From: Agelas oroides
Lineage: Eukaryota > Porifera > Demospongiae > Agelasida > Agelasidae
NCBI GenBank assembly: GCA_949130485.1
Contig: OX422188.1
Location: forward strand, 5,685,807-5,749,806
DNA length: 64,000 nucleotides
Direction of reading: 5' to 3'
Shown: one piece after another, positions 50,801 through 62,800 of the stretch
Layout of the letters: every line of letters starts with the position of its first letter
Position numbering within the stretch: the first letter of the stretch is position 1
Made by a program: the position numbers and the translations under genes
Notes under the pieces: generated by a model
Seen by the model: the letters and a program-made list of their open reading frames with translations, nothing else
What the model was told of the DNA's origin: nothing
Database searches by the model: none

Positions 50801-53800
50801 GATACTGTAAACTTTGGTTATTAGACGCACCTTGCTATTAGACACATATAATTTATTAGGTGCATGCTTCCTTCCCAATACACAGCATCATTTATTATGC
50901 GCATGTGCATTAAATAGAGTACGAAAGGTGGTGAGAGATTGAGAGAAAAATCATGGCATCAATAACACACAGCACACTTGACTGTCTTCCTTCTGTTGTC
51001 TTCCTGAAGGCAACAGAAAAATGCTACACAGTTTTTTCCTTGCTTTTGCACACAGCTTGCAAGCCACCTGCTTGGCGGCTTCCAAGACTAGAATTTCTCT
51101 CTTTGGAGCCTCTAAACTTTTATGTCGATGCTTGCCAGGTGAGTGCATATGCACATCAGTCATGCCAATACTTGTTGGTTGTGGCTTTAAATGCATCCCT
51201 TGTTTAGCGCATATTCTCTATTAGGTGCAGGCTCAGAACAGTTAAGGCAGCCTATGTACATATAAATTATACACCCATCAACTTTTTACATAGTATTGTG
51301 TAAATATCTCATGAACCCAATTCTGTAAATGAAAACAATTTGTTCTCATAGCAACTAATTAACAGCAGCCGCGCTCGTATAAACAAGTCGTTTGAGCAAT
51401 AAATACAGCAAAATGCGGAACTGAAGACATAGCCTGAGAGCTAAGCCACTGTAGCCACTATTACTACTGGTCATGGTCTAACAGAGACTCCCCTAGGAAT
51501 ACATGCTTCTGCATGCACAAGCACACTTCATGCACAGACCCTCCCAAAAATTTATGCATGCTTGCCAGACCATTACTGACACCTACAGCCCTGAAAATGG
51601 TCACACACCAACATGTATGCATTTAACACTACCATGCTGTTGACTTACGGTTTGTAGTGTCAGGCAACACTGTAATTTCAACCATGATTCCTCGTTGTAG
51701 ACCTCCCATATCATTTACTAGAACAACACAGATGTAAACAGTTGTGTTGCTGTCATCTCCCTCTTGAATGACAATGTTGGTTTCATTGAGGGAAACAGTT
51801 GCTCCTGTGGGTTGCAAGTAGACAGTTCATGGCCAGTTATTAATGTTGTTTGAACAGTAATGCTAATACTTACCATCATCATCAACTATGGTGACAGTAG
51901 CTGTGTTTCCACCTGGGGAGACCATGTCCAGAGGGTTTGCTGGCTGTATCATTAGTTGAAATGACTCATTCCCCTCCACAACATTATCTCCCAAGATGGT
52001 TATGGCTGCCACACAGACACCCTGGCCTTGTGCAGTTGTGTACGGAATTACCACTTCATTTGCAAGCAGTTGAAAGTCTGCTGTACCTTCAGGATCAAGG
52101 GTATGTATGATACTTTGAACAACTGTGCACATTGACTTTTCCATAAGAATGAGCTTTAAATAGGAGTCCAGTAATCTGTTTAGATCTATATTAAATAGCT
52201 GTAGTAATACACTATGATATACTAAAATGACATAAAAGGATTTTTGCCCATAAGTACTTGAAGGCTAAGTAAACAAACAAAAAAAAGAAACAATAATTAG
52301 AAACCTTTATCACACCAACTGCACTACTCTACTATACTGCAATACTGTCAGTGTTAAATGTCAGTTACCACCATACTACCTTACCAGTTGTATATATACT
52401 TACTGTTGGCAGAGTCAGATACCAAAGTTAGGTCAACCACAATGTTTCGTTCTAGACCTCCCATATCATTTGCTAGAACAATACAGATGTAAACAGTTGT
52501 GTTGCTGTCATCTCCCTCTTGAACAACAATGTTGGTCTCATTGAGGGACACAGTTGCTCCTGTGGGTTGCAAATACATATACAGTTTATGAGCACTTGTT
52601 CAACTTGGTGAAAGGTAGTGCTCTCTCCTAATTAGGAAAACTTGGTTACAGAAACTAAAGTTTGCAAACTATGAACAAACACCTTTAGGGCAGGTTAACT
52701 AAAAGTGGGTGGTGTTGTCTGTTTCACACAGGAGGAGACCAGTCAAAACTGGATATGGCAGGCCTCAGCAGATGAGCCATGGAAAATAGAAAGGGTCCTT
52801 AGGGTGAAACTATTATATTTGCAGTACGAGTAAAAATGGTCAAAAGGTGTAATTCTATCAAAACTCAACTTTCACTTGCAAATGACTGGTCTACTTACGT
52901 TCTGCTTCGCTGCGAAGTATTGTGCAAAAATCTTTTCGCATTTTTCGAAAAACACGAACAATTAGATATACGGTACAATGAGAAATTTCGTAATCTCACA
53001 TGTCAAGCACTTGCTTTTGTAATAACAGCAAATGCTGCTTCCAATGCTGCTTCCAACTCTTTTCCCCATCAGCACTATCTGATAGTGCTGATGGGGACAA
53101 GAATTGGAAGAATTGGAAGCAGTAATCCCTAACTCTTCCTAGCCTATCCTATCCAAGGCTCTCATAGCTTATTCTGTCAGGATGGAGGTCGATCCATCAG
53201 TATTGGTAAAAGCTGCACATGTTTCTTCCACAGAATTTGTAGGGTTCATTCTGTCTGGACATGTGTCATATCCCCGAGTCTAAATAGGGGATCTGGTACA
53301 CAACGTCCTTCCATTGGTCTGTGTCTTTGCAGGTGAACCAGGATCTAAGATATAGTTTGGTTGGGTCTGAAACACGTCCAGATTAGGAGGAGAGGCAAGG
53401 ACTCTTCTGGTGGACTCTGAAAGATTGCAGATGTATGGGATGACAACCATGGCCTTTCGTTGTTCAGTGTTGGGCAGTGGTTGCTGTCTATTGAGGTGCT
53501 CCTGATTCATGATTCTAGCTGGGTAGATATTTATCCTCAGGGTTCAGATGTGTGCCTTTCCTTATCAGACTGCATGCAGTACCACTGAAGCACGTTGACT
53601 TGGACCTTGAGATAAGGGCATGGGATATTTGCTACCTTGTAAACAAGTGGGTGGTGGTAGTATTATTCTGTCCGTATCTTCTTCCCGTACACTGTCGTAA
53701 AAGGTATCATTGGGTTGGTGGATAATAAGGGTGTTGAGAAAAACTGCAATTGTTCTATTTTGGTTCCATGGTAAGCTGAATGCTGGGCACTCAATGGAGT

Positions 53801-56800
53801 TGACATGAGTGGTAAACCCTAAAATTTGGATATCAATATGTGGCTCATTCCTTAACATTTTCTGACATCCTTGCCTACTGAGCTATTGAGGCTGGGGGTA
53901 TAATTGCCTTGAAACAGCTCTCCATTTCCATAACCATACTTCCTAATTATTGCACATTTCTGGTTTTCTGCTTTTAAGTGGCTTTTTGGAGCATATCATG
54001 TTTATTACCACTGATGATGACTGATGAACATGCTTGGTAACTATTCTCTTACTGTAAGCTCCTGAAAATAGGTCCACTTCAAAAATAATTTTGAATGAAG
54101 TTATTGCAAAGTGTGCTTTTCTCTCGAAAGTACGCTCACCTATTTATGCTGTAGTACTTGCAGTTATGTTTAGCAAGAAGCACTGAAGAAGCAGTGCCAT
54201 GAAAGAGGTTGGACTAAAAAATGAAGGCAGGCACCATTTGCTGTTATTACAAAAGCAAGTGCGTGACATGTGAGGTGGGTATTTTGAGAAATATCAGAAA
54301 ATACGCCCCTAAAACCCCCCTCTTAGAGGAGTCACTTAAGTTCATTGCCCATGGGAGTATTTTTAAGAGATTAGGTATATACTAGTGTTTACTTCCTAAG
54401 GTAGTGGTTAGTGCTTACCATCATTATCAACAATGGTGACAGTAGTTGTGTTTCCACCTGGGGAGACCATGTCCAGAGGGTTTGTTGGTTGTATGATCAC
54501 TTGGAATGTCTCATTCCCCTCCACAATCTTATCTCCCAAAATGGATACGGCTGCCACACAGACACCCTGGCCTTGTACAGTTGTGTATGGAATTACTACT
54601 TCTCTCTCAAGTTGTATGAAGTCTGCTGAACCTGAGAGCATACATTCAGGATTAAAATAATAATTCCTACAGCTTTGCATCTGACTTTCTTTGAGAACAA
54701 CCTTACTAAAGATTTACATGTTTACTGCAAAGGTTAATCTAAAATTGTTCATACACCAACATGTACGCATACAAACATTTAACAGTATCATGCTGTTGAC
54801 TTACTGTTTGCAGTGTCAGGCAACACTGTAATTTCAACCATGATTCCTCGTTGTAGACCTCCCATATCATTTACTAGAACAACACAGATGTAAACAGTTG
54901 TGTTGCTGTCATCTCCCTCTTGAATGACAATGTTGGTTTCATTGAGAGAAACAGTTGCTCCTGTAGGTTGCAAGTAGACAGTTCATGGCCGGTTATTAAT
55001 GTTGTTTGAACAGTAATGCTAATACTTACCATCATCATCAACTATGGTGACAGTAGCTGTGTTTCCACCTGGGGAGACCATGTCCAGAGGGTTTGCTGGC
55101 TGTATCATTAGTTGAAATGACTCATTCCCCTCCACAACATTATCTCCCAAGATGGTTATGGCTGCCACACAGACACCCTGGCCTTGTACAGTTGTGTACG
55201 GAATTACCACTTCACTCTCAAGCAGTGCAAAGTCATCTGAAACTGAGGTATATATTCAGGATCAAGGTATGTATCATACTTTGTACAACTGTGCACATTG
55301 ACTTTCTGTAAGAATGAGCTTGGAGCAATCTGCTTAGATCTAAATAGCTGTAGTAATCTACTATGATATAGTTTACTAAGAATTTTTGCCCACAAACACT
55401 ACCACAAACACCTCCACAAACATGTCTAAGTACTTGAAGGCTAAGCAAACAAAAACAACAACAAACAACAAACAAACAAACAAACAAAAAAGAAACATAA
55501 ATTAGAAACTTTTAGGTACATTTTCACCACTCTACTATACTGCAATTACTGTCAGCATTGTTAGTTACCACTGTACAGTTGTATCAAGAGCACATAAGAA
55601 CGGGCGGCTAGAGTAAGAGCGTGTAACTCCAATAGAAGCCTGTAGTCCAGGCAAAATTATTGAAACGTACTAAAAATAGAACACCCGGTCACATGCTTAG
55701 CAACAATGGCTTATGTCTACACACAGCTGCACAGTACGTGTTACTATTTTTAGTACTCACGGTAAATTCCGCCCGGTTTCGAATTTTACATAGTTACACG
55801 CTCTTACTCTAGCCACCCGTTCTTATGCACTCTTGGTTGTATATATACTTACTGTTGGCATTGTTAGCCAATACCGTTAGGTCAACCACAATGTTTCGTT
55901 CTAGACCTCCCATATCATCTGCTAGAACAACACAGATGTAAACAGTTGTGTTGCTGTCATCTCCCTCTTGAACAACAATGCTGGTCTCATTGAGGGACAC
56001 AGTTGCTCCTGTAGGTTGCAAACAACGGTTCATTTATAGTTATTTAAGTGTTCAGTTGAAATGGTAGTGGTACAAAGCTAGTGCTTACCATCATTATCAA
56101 CAATAGTGACAGTAGTTGTGTTTCCACCTGGGGAGACCATGTCTAGAGGGTTTGTTGGTTGTATGATCACTTGGAATGTCTCGTTCCTCTCCACAACGTC
56201 ATCACCAAAGATGGCTATGGCTGCCACACAGACACCCTGGCCTTGTGCAGTCATGGACGGAATTACCACTTCTCTCTCAAGCAGCATAAAGTCCACTGTA
56301 CCTAAGCGCACATTCAGGATCAAAGTAATATCACTGTACAATTGACTTTCCATGTGAGTAAGGTTCTATCAAGTTTTATATACGATTACTAATATTTGAC
56401 TAAATTGTTTATAGCTAGCCAGGCCATGAACAAATGTGTAATTATGTTTTCACCAACTGTACCACCCTAACATGCTATGGGACTTACTGTTAGCATTGTC
56501 AGGCATCACAGTTAGGTCAACCACAATGTTTCGTTCTAGAGCTCCCATATCATTTGCTAGAACAACACAGATGTAAACAGTTGTGTTGCTGTCATCTCCC
56601 TCTTGAACAACAATGCTGGTCTCATTGAGGGACACAGTTGCTCCTGTAGGTTGCAAACAGACGGTTCATTTATAGTTATTTAAGCGTTCAGTTGAAATGG
56701 TAGTGGTACAAAGCTAGTGCTTACCATCATTATCAACAATAGTGACAATAGTTGTGTTTCCACCTGGGGAGACCATGTCTAGAGGGTTTGTTGGTTGTAT

Positions 56801-59800
56801 GATCACTTGGAATGTCTCGTTCCACTCCACAATGTCATCACCAAAGATGGCTATGGCTGCCACACAGACACCCTGGCCTTGTGCAGTCATGGACGGAATT
56901 ACCACTTCTCTCTCAAGCAGCATAAAGTCCACTGTACCTAAGCGCACATTCAGGATCAAAGTAATATCACTGTACAATTGACTTTCCATGTGAGTAAGGT
57001 TCTATCAAGTTTTATATACGATTATTAATATTTGACTAAATTGTTTATAGCTAGCCAAGCCATGAACAAATGTGTAATTATGTTTTCACCAACTGTACCA
57101 CCCTAACATGCTATGGGACTTACTGTTAGCATTGTCAGATACCACTGTTAGGTCAACCACAATGTTTCGTTCTAGAGCTCCCATATCATTTGCTAGAACA
57201 ACACAGATGTAAACAGTTGTGTTGCTGTCATCTCCCTCTTGAACAACAATGCTGGTCTCATTGAGGGACACAGTTGCTCCTGTAGGTTGCAAACAGACGG
57301 TTCATTTATAGTTATTTAAGCGTTCAGTTGAAATGGTAGTGGTACAAAGCTAGTGCTTACCATCATTATCAACAATAGTGACAATAGTTGTGTTTCCACC
57401 TGGGGAGACCATGTCTAGAGGGTTTGTTGGTTGTATGATCACTTGGAATGTCTCGTTCCTCTCCACAATGTCATCACCAAAGATGGCTATGGCTGCCACA
57501 CAGACACCCTGGCCTTGTGCAGTCATGGACGGAATTACCACTTCTCTCTCAAGCAGCATAAAGTCCACTGTACCTAAGCGCACATTCAGGATCAAAGTAA
57601 TATCACTGTACACTTGACTTTCCATGTGAGTAAGGTTCTATCAAGTTTTATATACGATTATTAATATTTGACTAAATTGTTTATAGCTAGCCAGGCCATG
57701 AACAAATGTGTAATTATGTTTTCACCAACTGCACCACCCTAACATGCTATGGGACTTACTGTTAGCATTGTCAGATACCACTGTTAGGTCAACCACAATG
57801 TTTCGTTCTAGAGCTCCCATATCATTTGCTAGAACAACACAGATGTAAACAGTTGTGTTGCTGTCATCTCCCTCTTGAACAACAATGCTGGTCTCATTGA
57901 GGGACACAGTTGCTCCTGTAGGTTGCAAACAGACGGTTCATTTATAGCTATTTAAGCGTTCAGTTGAAATGGTAGTGGTACAAAGCTAGTGCTTACCATC
58001 ATTATCAACAATAGTGACAGTAGTTGTGTTTCCACCTGGGGAGACCATGTCTAGAGGGTTTGTTGGTTGTATGATCACTTGGAATGTCTCGTTCCTCTCC
58101 ACAATGTCATCACCAAAGATGGCTATGGCTGCCACACAGACACCCTGGCCTTGTGCAGTCATGGACGGAATTACCACTTCTCTCTCAAGCAGCATAAAGT
58201 CCACTGTACCTAAGCGCACATTCAGGATCAAAGTAATATCACTGTACAATTGACTTTCCATGTGAGTAAGGTTCTATCAAGTTTTATATACGATTATTAA
58301 TATTTGACTAAATTGTTTATAGCTAGCCAGGCCATGAACAAATGTGTAATTATGTTTTCACCAACTGTACCACCCTAACATGCTATGGGACTTACTGTTA
58401 GCATTGTCAGGCATCACAGTTAGGTCAACCACAATGTTTCGTTCTAGAGCTCCCATATCATTTGCTAGAACAACACAGATGTAAACAGTTGTGTTGCTGT
58501 CATCTCCCTCTTGAACAACAATGTTGGTCTCATTGAGGGACACAGTCGCTCCTGTGGGTTGCAAGTAGACAGCTCATGGCCATTTATTCAAGTTGGTATG
58601 CAAAACAGTAGTGGTACAAAGCTAGTGCTTACCATCATCATCAACTATGGTGACAGTAGTTGTGTTTCCGCCTGTGGAGACCATGTCCAGAGGGTTTGCT
58701 GGCTGTATCATTAGTTGAAATGTCTCGTTCCCCTCCACAAGGTTATCTCCCACGATCAGTATGGCTGCCACACAGACACCTTGGCCTTGTACAGTTGTGT
58801 ACGGAATTACCGCTTCACTCATCAGTAGCATGAAGTCCGCTGGACCTGAGGTACACAAATAGATCATTACACCCCAAGATGCATAAAAAGAGATTTCATA
58901 ATGTACTGAATGATGTGCTTTAGTTGCCAGGCAAGAGCAAGCTATGACTATCCGATCAAAGTAGTGACAATTTCCATTTTACAAATAGATCTAAATTAAT
59001 GCTGACAAGCCCAGAAAAGTGGTGCTAGGACCTATTAGCTTTCAACGATGTGTACATTAAATTATGGTGGTAGGTAAAGCCAGGTCCTGCTATTCACAGT
59101 TACATCTCCCATTAGAAAAGCAGGCCTAGATGTTACAGAGAGAGTCACAACCACTGTGCAGGATGTGTTTCAATCAATACTAGGCTTCATCAGCTGTGCT
59201 GGGGGTCAGTGGAAAATGGGAATTATTATTTCATGCAACAAAGGAAGCCAGGTTTCCAGTAGTTGCATCTCAAAGGTAACATCTAGTCATACAGTTGTGC
59301 TCAGAAGTGCACAGTAATCACTTGTACAATAGCTGAGAAGGGCTATTTCAAATGTGACATTTTCTCTTCTATATTACTTTCAAACTGGAACTTCAAAACT
59401 GCAAAATCAGATTGGAGAGCAATTGCTCATGTGCACACAAATAGTTGTGCTATAGTCCCACCACACATCTGCAAGTACAGCTGGTTGTGACATTTGGGAC
59501 CCATCAGTGACAGACTGCAGTACCAGACTTCAACCAGGTACTTTGACATGTAGCTTGCAAAGATTCAACAGACATGCCTTCCACAGGAGTTCCTGTCTGT
59601 ATGGTCTTAATTTAACATGCAGACACACTGTTGCACATGTGTTAACAGTTTGCTGATGTGATAGCACGAATTGTTGATGCAATAGAAAAGAAGTCTAAGA
59701 CATTCCTTGAGTTACAAGACTTAAAAAACATTAAAAATGTGAAAAGATGTAGGGATGGCATGCCAAAAAGTATGCAAACAAGGTAGGGATAATGCATGAA

Positions 59801-62800
59801 AGCAAAGGTCAACATATTGGCAAAGCCCCATCCCTACATCTTCTTCACACTGCAGTTAGACAGTGCATGGGGGTCTTCCTAAAACGTACCACAAGTACAC
59901 CACAACCTTTCATGGCTGTAGCCTCGTTCTCAGGCCACTTCCTACCTCCTCCCACATGGCCTGGGAACGAGGCTACAAGTTTCTCGTTCTCAGACCACTT
60001 CCTAGCTCCTCCCACATGGACTGGGAACGAGGCTACAAGTTCACCAACCTTTCTGCTGTAGCCTCGTTCTCAGGCCACTTCCTACCTCCTCCCACATGGC
60101 CTGGGAACGAGGCTAGTATGATCCAGCATTATGTCTTGTAGCCGTCGTAGGTACCTATCAGATAGCTACTAAGTAGCTTTACTGCCATCATACTACTTGT
60201 AGTGACAGTGGCACCCTTTCTGATACAACCTAGACACTGAGCTTGAGTGGGCTGCAGACTAGTCATAGTAATCAGTGTGTAAACTCAAGTACTCATGCTA
60301 ACTGCATGGATGGGTACAGATTCAGCTCTCAAGCACGCTGTCTAACTGCAGTGTGAAAAAGATGTAGGGATGGGGCTTTGCCAATATGTTGACCTTTGCT
60401 TTCATGCATTATCCCTACCTTGTTTGCATACTTTTTGGTATGCCATCCCTACATCTTTTCACATTTTTAATGTTTTTTAAGTCTTGTTTCTGTACTTTTT
60501 TGAGGTTAATCTCAGTTACAGTTAGACCTAAGCCTAAGAAGAATATTTCAAGTGTAACCACAACACCAGAACTTGGAACGGTGTTGACAGTTTAGTAGTG
60601 ATTCCATTAAATAATTATGTATTATGTGCAATATAGCCAGCTAGAACCTGATGAAGGACCAACCACTCTCCGTACCAAACTTTGCGAAACTAATTTCATG
60701 ATTCAGTTGTCAATCACATGACGACTGACCAGCTGCAGCACAGAAAACTATCATACTGACAACTGACCATAGTTCACTAAAGCTGTGAGTAGGCTATTTT
60801 TAGTGTAGCTACAAGTAGGCAGCTGAATGCAGCGCCTTACCTACGTGGTGTTCATAAGCCTTGCCCAATGCCGCAGGGGGAAAAGACATGCCCGCTTGCT
60901 TGTGTACTCTTGGTTCCAGACCAATGACCATGGTCTTTGGTCTGGGAACGAGACTTCGTGTGTGCATGCGTACAAAATTAGAAAATGGCGTCCTAAGCAA
61001 CGGACAGCAGCCTCAGAGTGTTGTGAATGGCTTTTGTTGATCGGGGTGAATTTGAAGCTATAAGACGCTGAGTTGTCATAGAGCTCCGCGCTGTGATAAG
61101 CATCAGTTTCGTGCTAAAATGACGGTGAGTACTTAAACCGTTTGCGAGATATCGTTGTTGACCATAGTGGTCGTAACAAGAAAGAAAGAAAGAAAGAAAG
61201 AAAGAATAAGAAAAATGGCACTTTCCCTACCGCACACTTTTGCATTTAGCTGTCTTCCGCGTAGCTTTTGGCCACTTATATGAGTCTTACTGATCACAAA
61301 GGCACTCAAAGAGGAAGCCTAGGCGCTTAAATAAGCTTTTAGCGTGTTTGTGGTGAAGCTATACGGCTTTTGCTTAAGTATTGCATATATTGCGCGTCGG
61401 TGCCATCCCTACATAGAGAGTCTACCGACTCTCTGATAAAAGCACCCAACTAGGTTGTAGTCTATCATATTGTTGACAATGATTAATAATCTTAATGCAG
61501 CAGGTGTCTTTAACAATAGTGTGATGAAGATAAAAACAATACATAGCTTCCGTGAACAAGGTCAAAAATCGATGGATACTGCATATTTTGTAATTCCACA
61601 TTGGCTAAATCTACATAAAGTTGGCAGAAATCAAGTGCAGGAGTGGTAGGGGCCCAATTTTTCCTCGGGTGTAGGATAGCTGGAGTTGTCCACTGCCATC
61701 CATACAATCATGGTGGCCATTGTCAGTGGATTACGTAAATGAAGGCAGCTAGCTAGCTTAGCCTCATTCCCAGGCCTTCCCTGTTTTTTTTTTTTGTTCT
61801 TTGGTTTGTGTTCAGTATAATACACAGAAGTGGAAGAGTGGCGATAAACAGGGAGGCCTGGGAACACTTGTCATGTGACATGGACACGAGTGGATGTGAG
61901 GTGGACATAGGGGGCAGTGCCCAACTACAAATTCGTGTGCAATAAGCCTGAGAGTGAGTTTCTTACCGGTTAAGTCGAGTATTCTCAATCCCATGAACAT
62001 CCGGGTCCTGCTTGGCGTTGGAGCGCTCAATGATGAAGTCTAGTATGTTATTTAAATGTGGACCACTCTCCCTCTACATCCACCTCCTGTTCACTTGATG
62101 TCATTCATGTGATCAGTGTTCCTAGGCCTTCCCCGTTTTTTGCCACCCTTCCACTTCCATGTATTGTACTGAATGCAACGAACAACAACAACAACAAAAA
62201 AAAAAACGGGGGAGGCCTGGGAATGAGGCTATAGCTGCTCTTGTATGGCTGTGCCATACATGCCAATTTAAAACTTCATTGCACAGCCATGTTCAGGGCC
62301 GTCGAAAAACTTTTAGAGGTGGGGTGGCTAAGAGCATGCACTTCCCAGGTGGTGAAGCATCTGAAAATTTATCTGCGCTTTGCGCGGATACAACACTATC
62401 GCACATCTACGTACATGGAAAGCATAATAGCATCGATAGAGCATGCTGTTCAGAGAGAAATCAACGAGTAAAAAATCAAATGCACCGTTGAAACTATTCA
62501 AGGTTCAAAGTTCAAATTTCACAAAGCTTACGAAAAAACTGGGACAGCCACGGCCAGCCCAAACGCCCCGCTTCCGACACCCCTGATGTTAGCAATATCC
62601 TGTCGTTTTCTCCCACCAAAATAAAGTTAATTCTTGCTAATTTCTGTAGTGTCTTATTGTTGTTTGCCTAAAGAAGCACAATGATTGAAATGTAACCAAT
62701 TTCATTTTGTGAGAAAACAGCAGTGTATTACTACGACAAGTTAACACAAAGTTTAAACTTAAAAAGTTCAAATTTGGTGTCTGATCAAACACAATCCACC

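Larger units (their letters stand above)
56089..58632 (-). repeat. Four tandem 636-bp units (exon pair plus introns)
   Basis: The second-half exons start at 56089, 56725, 57361, 57997 and 58633, exactly 636 bp apart. Exons and both introns are nearly identical in the first four. Differences are scattered single bases, some shared in a mosaic way. Confidence 0.95.

Noticed and set aside
39507..58253. Repeated plus-strand open frames opposite the second-half Calx-beta exons
   Set aside because: They are the antisense of conserved minus-strand exons and recur because the exons recur. Splice sites and domain matches support the minus strand only.
56089..58632. CRISPR-like regular spacing
   Set aside because: The 636-bp units are whole exon-intron blocks with no short repeat/unique spacer structure, in an animal genome.
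59715..60486. Intact DNA transposon with its own transposase
   Set aside because: The space between the arms is filled by hairpins and has no coding frame of transposase type.
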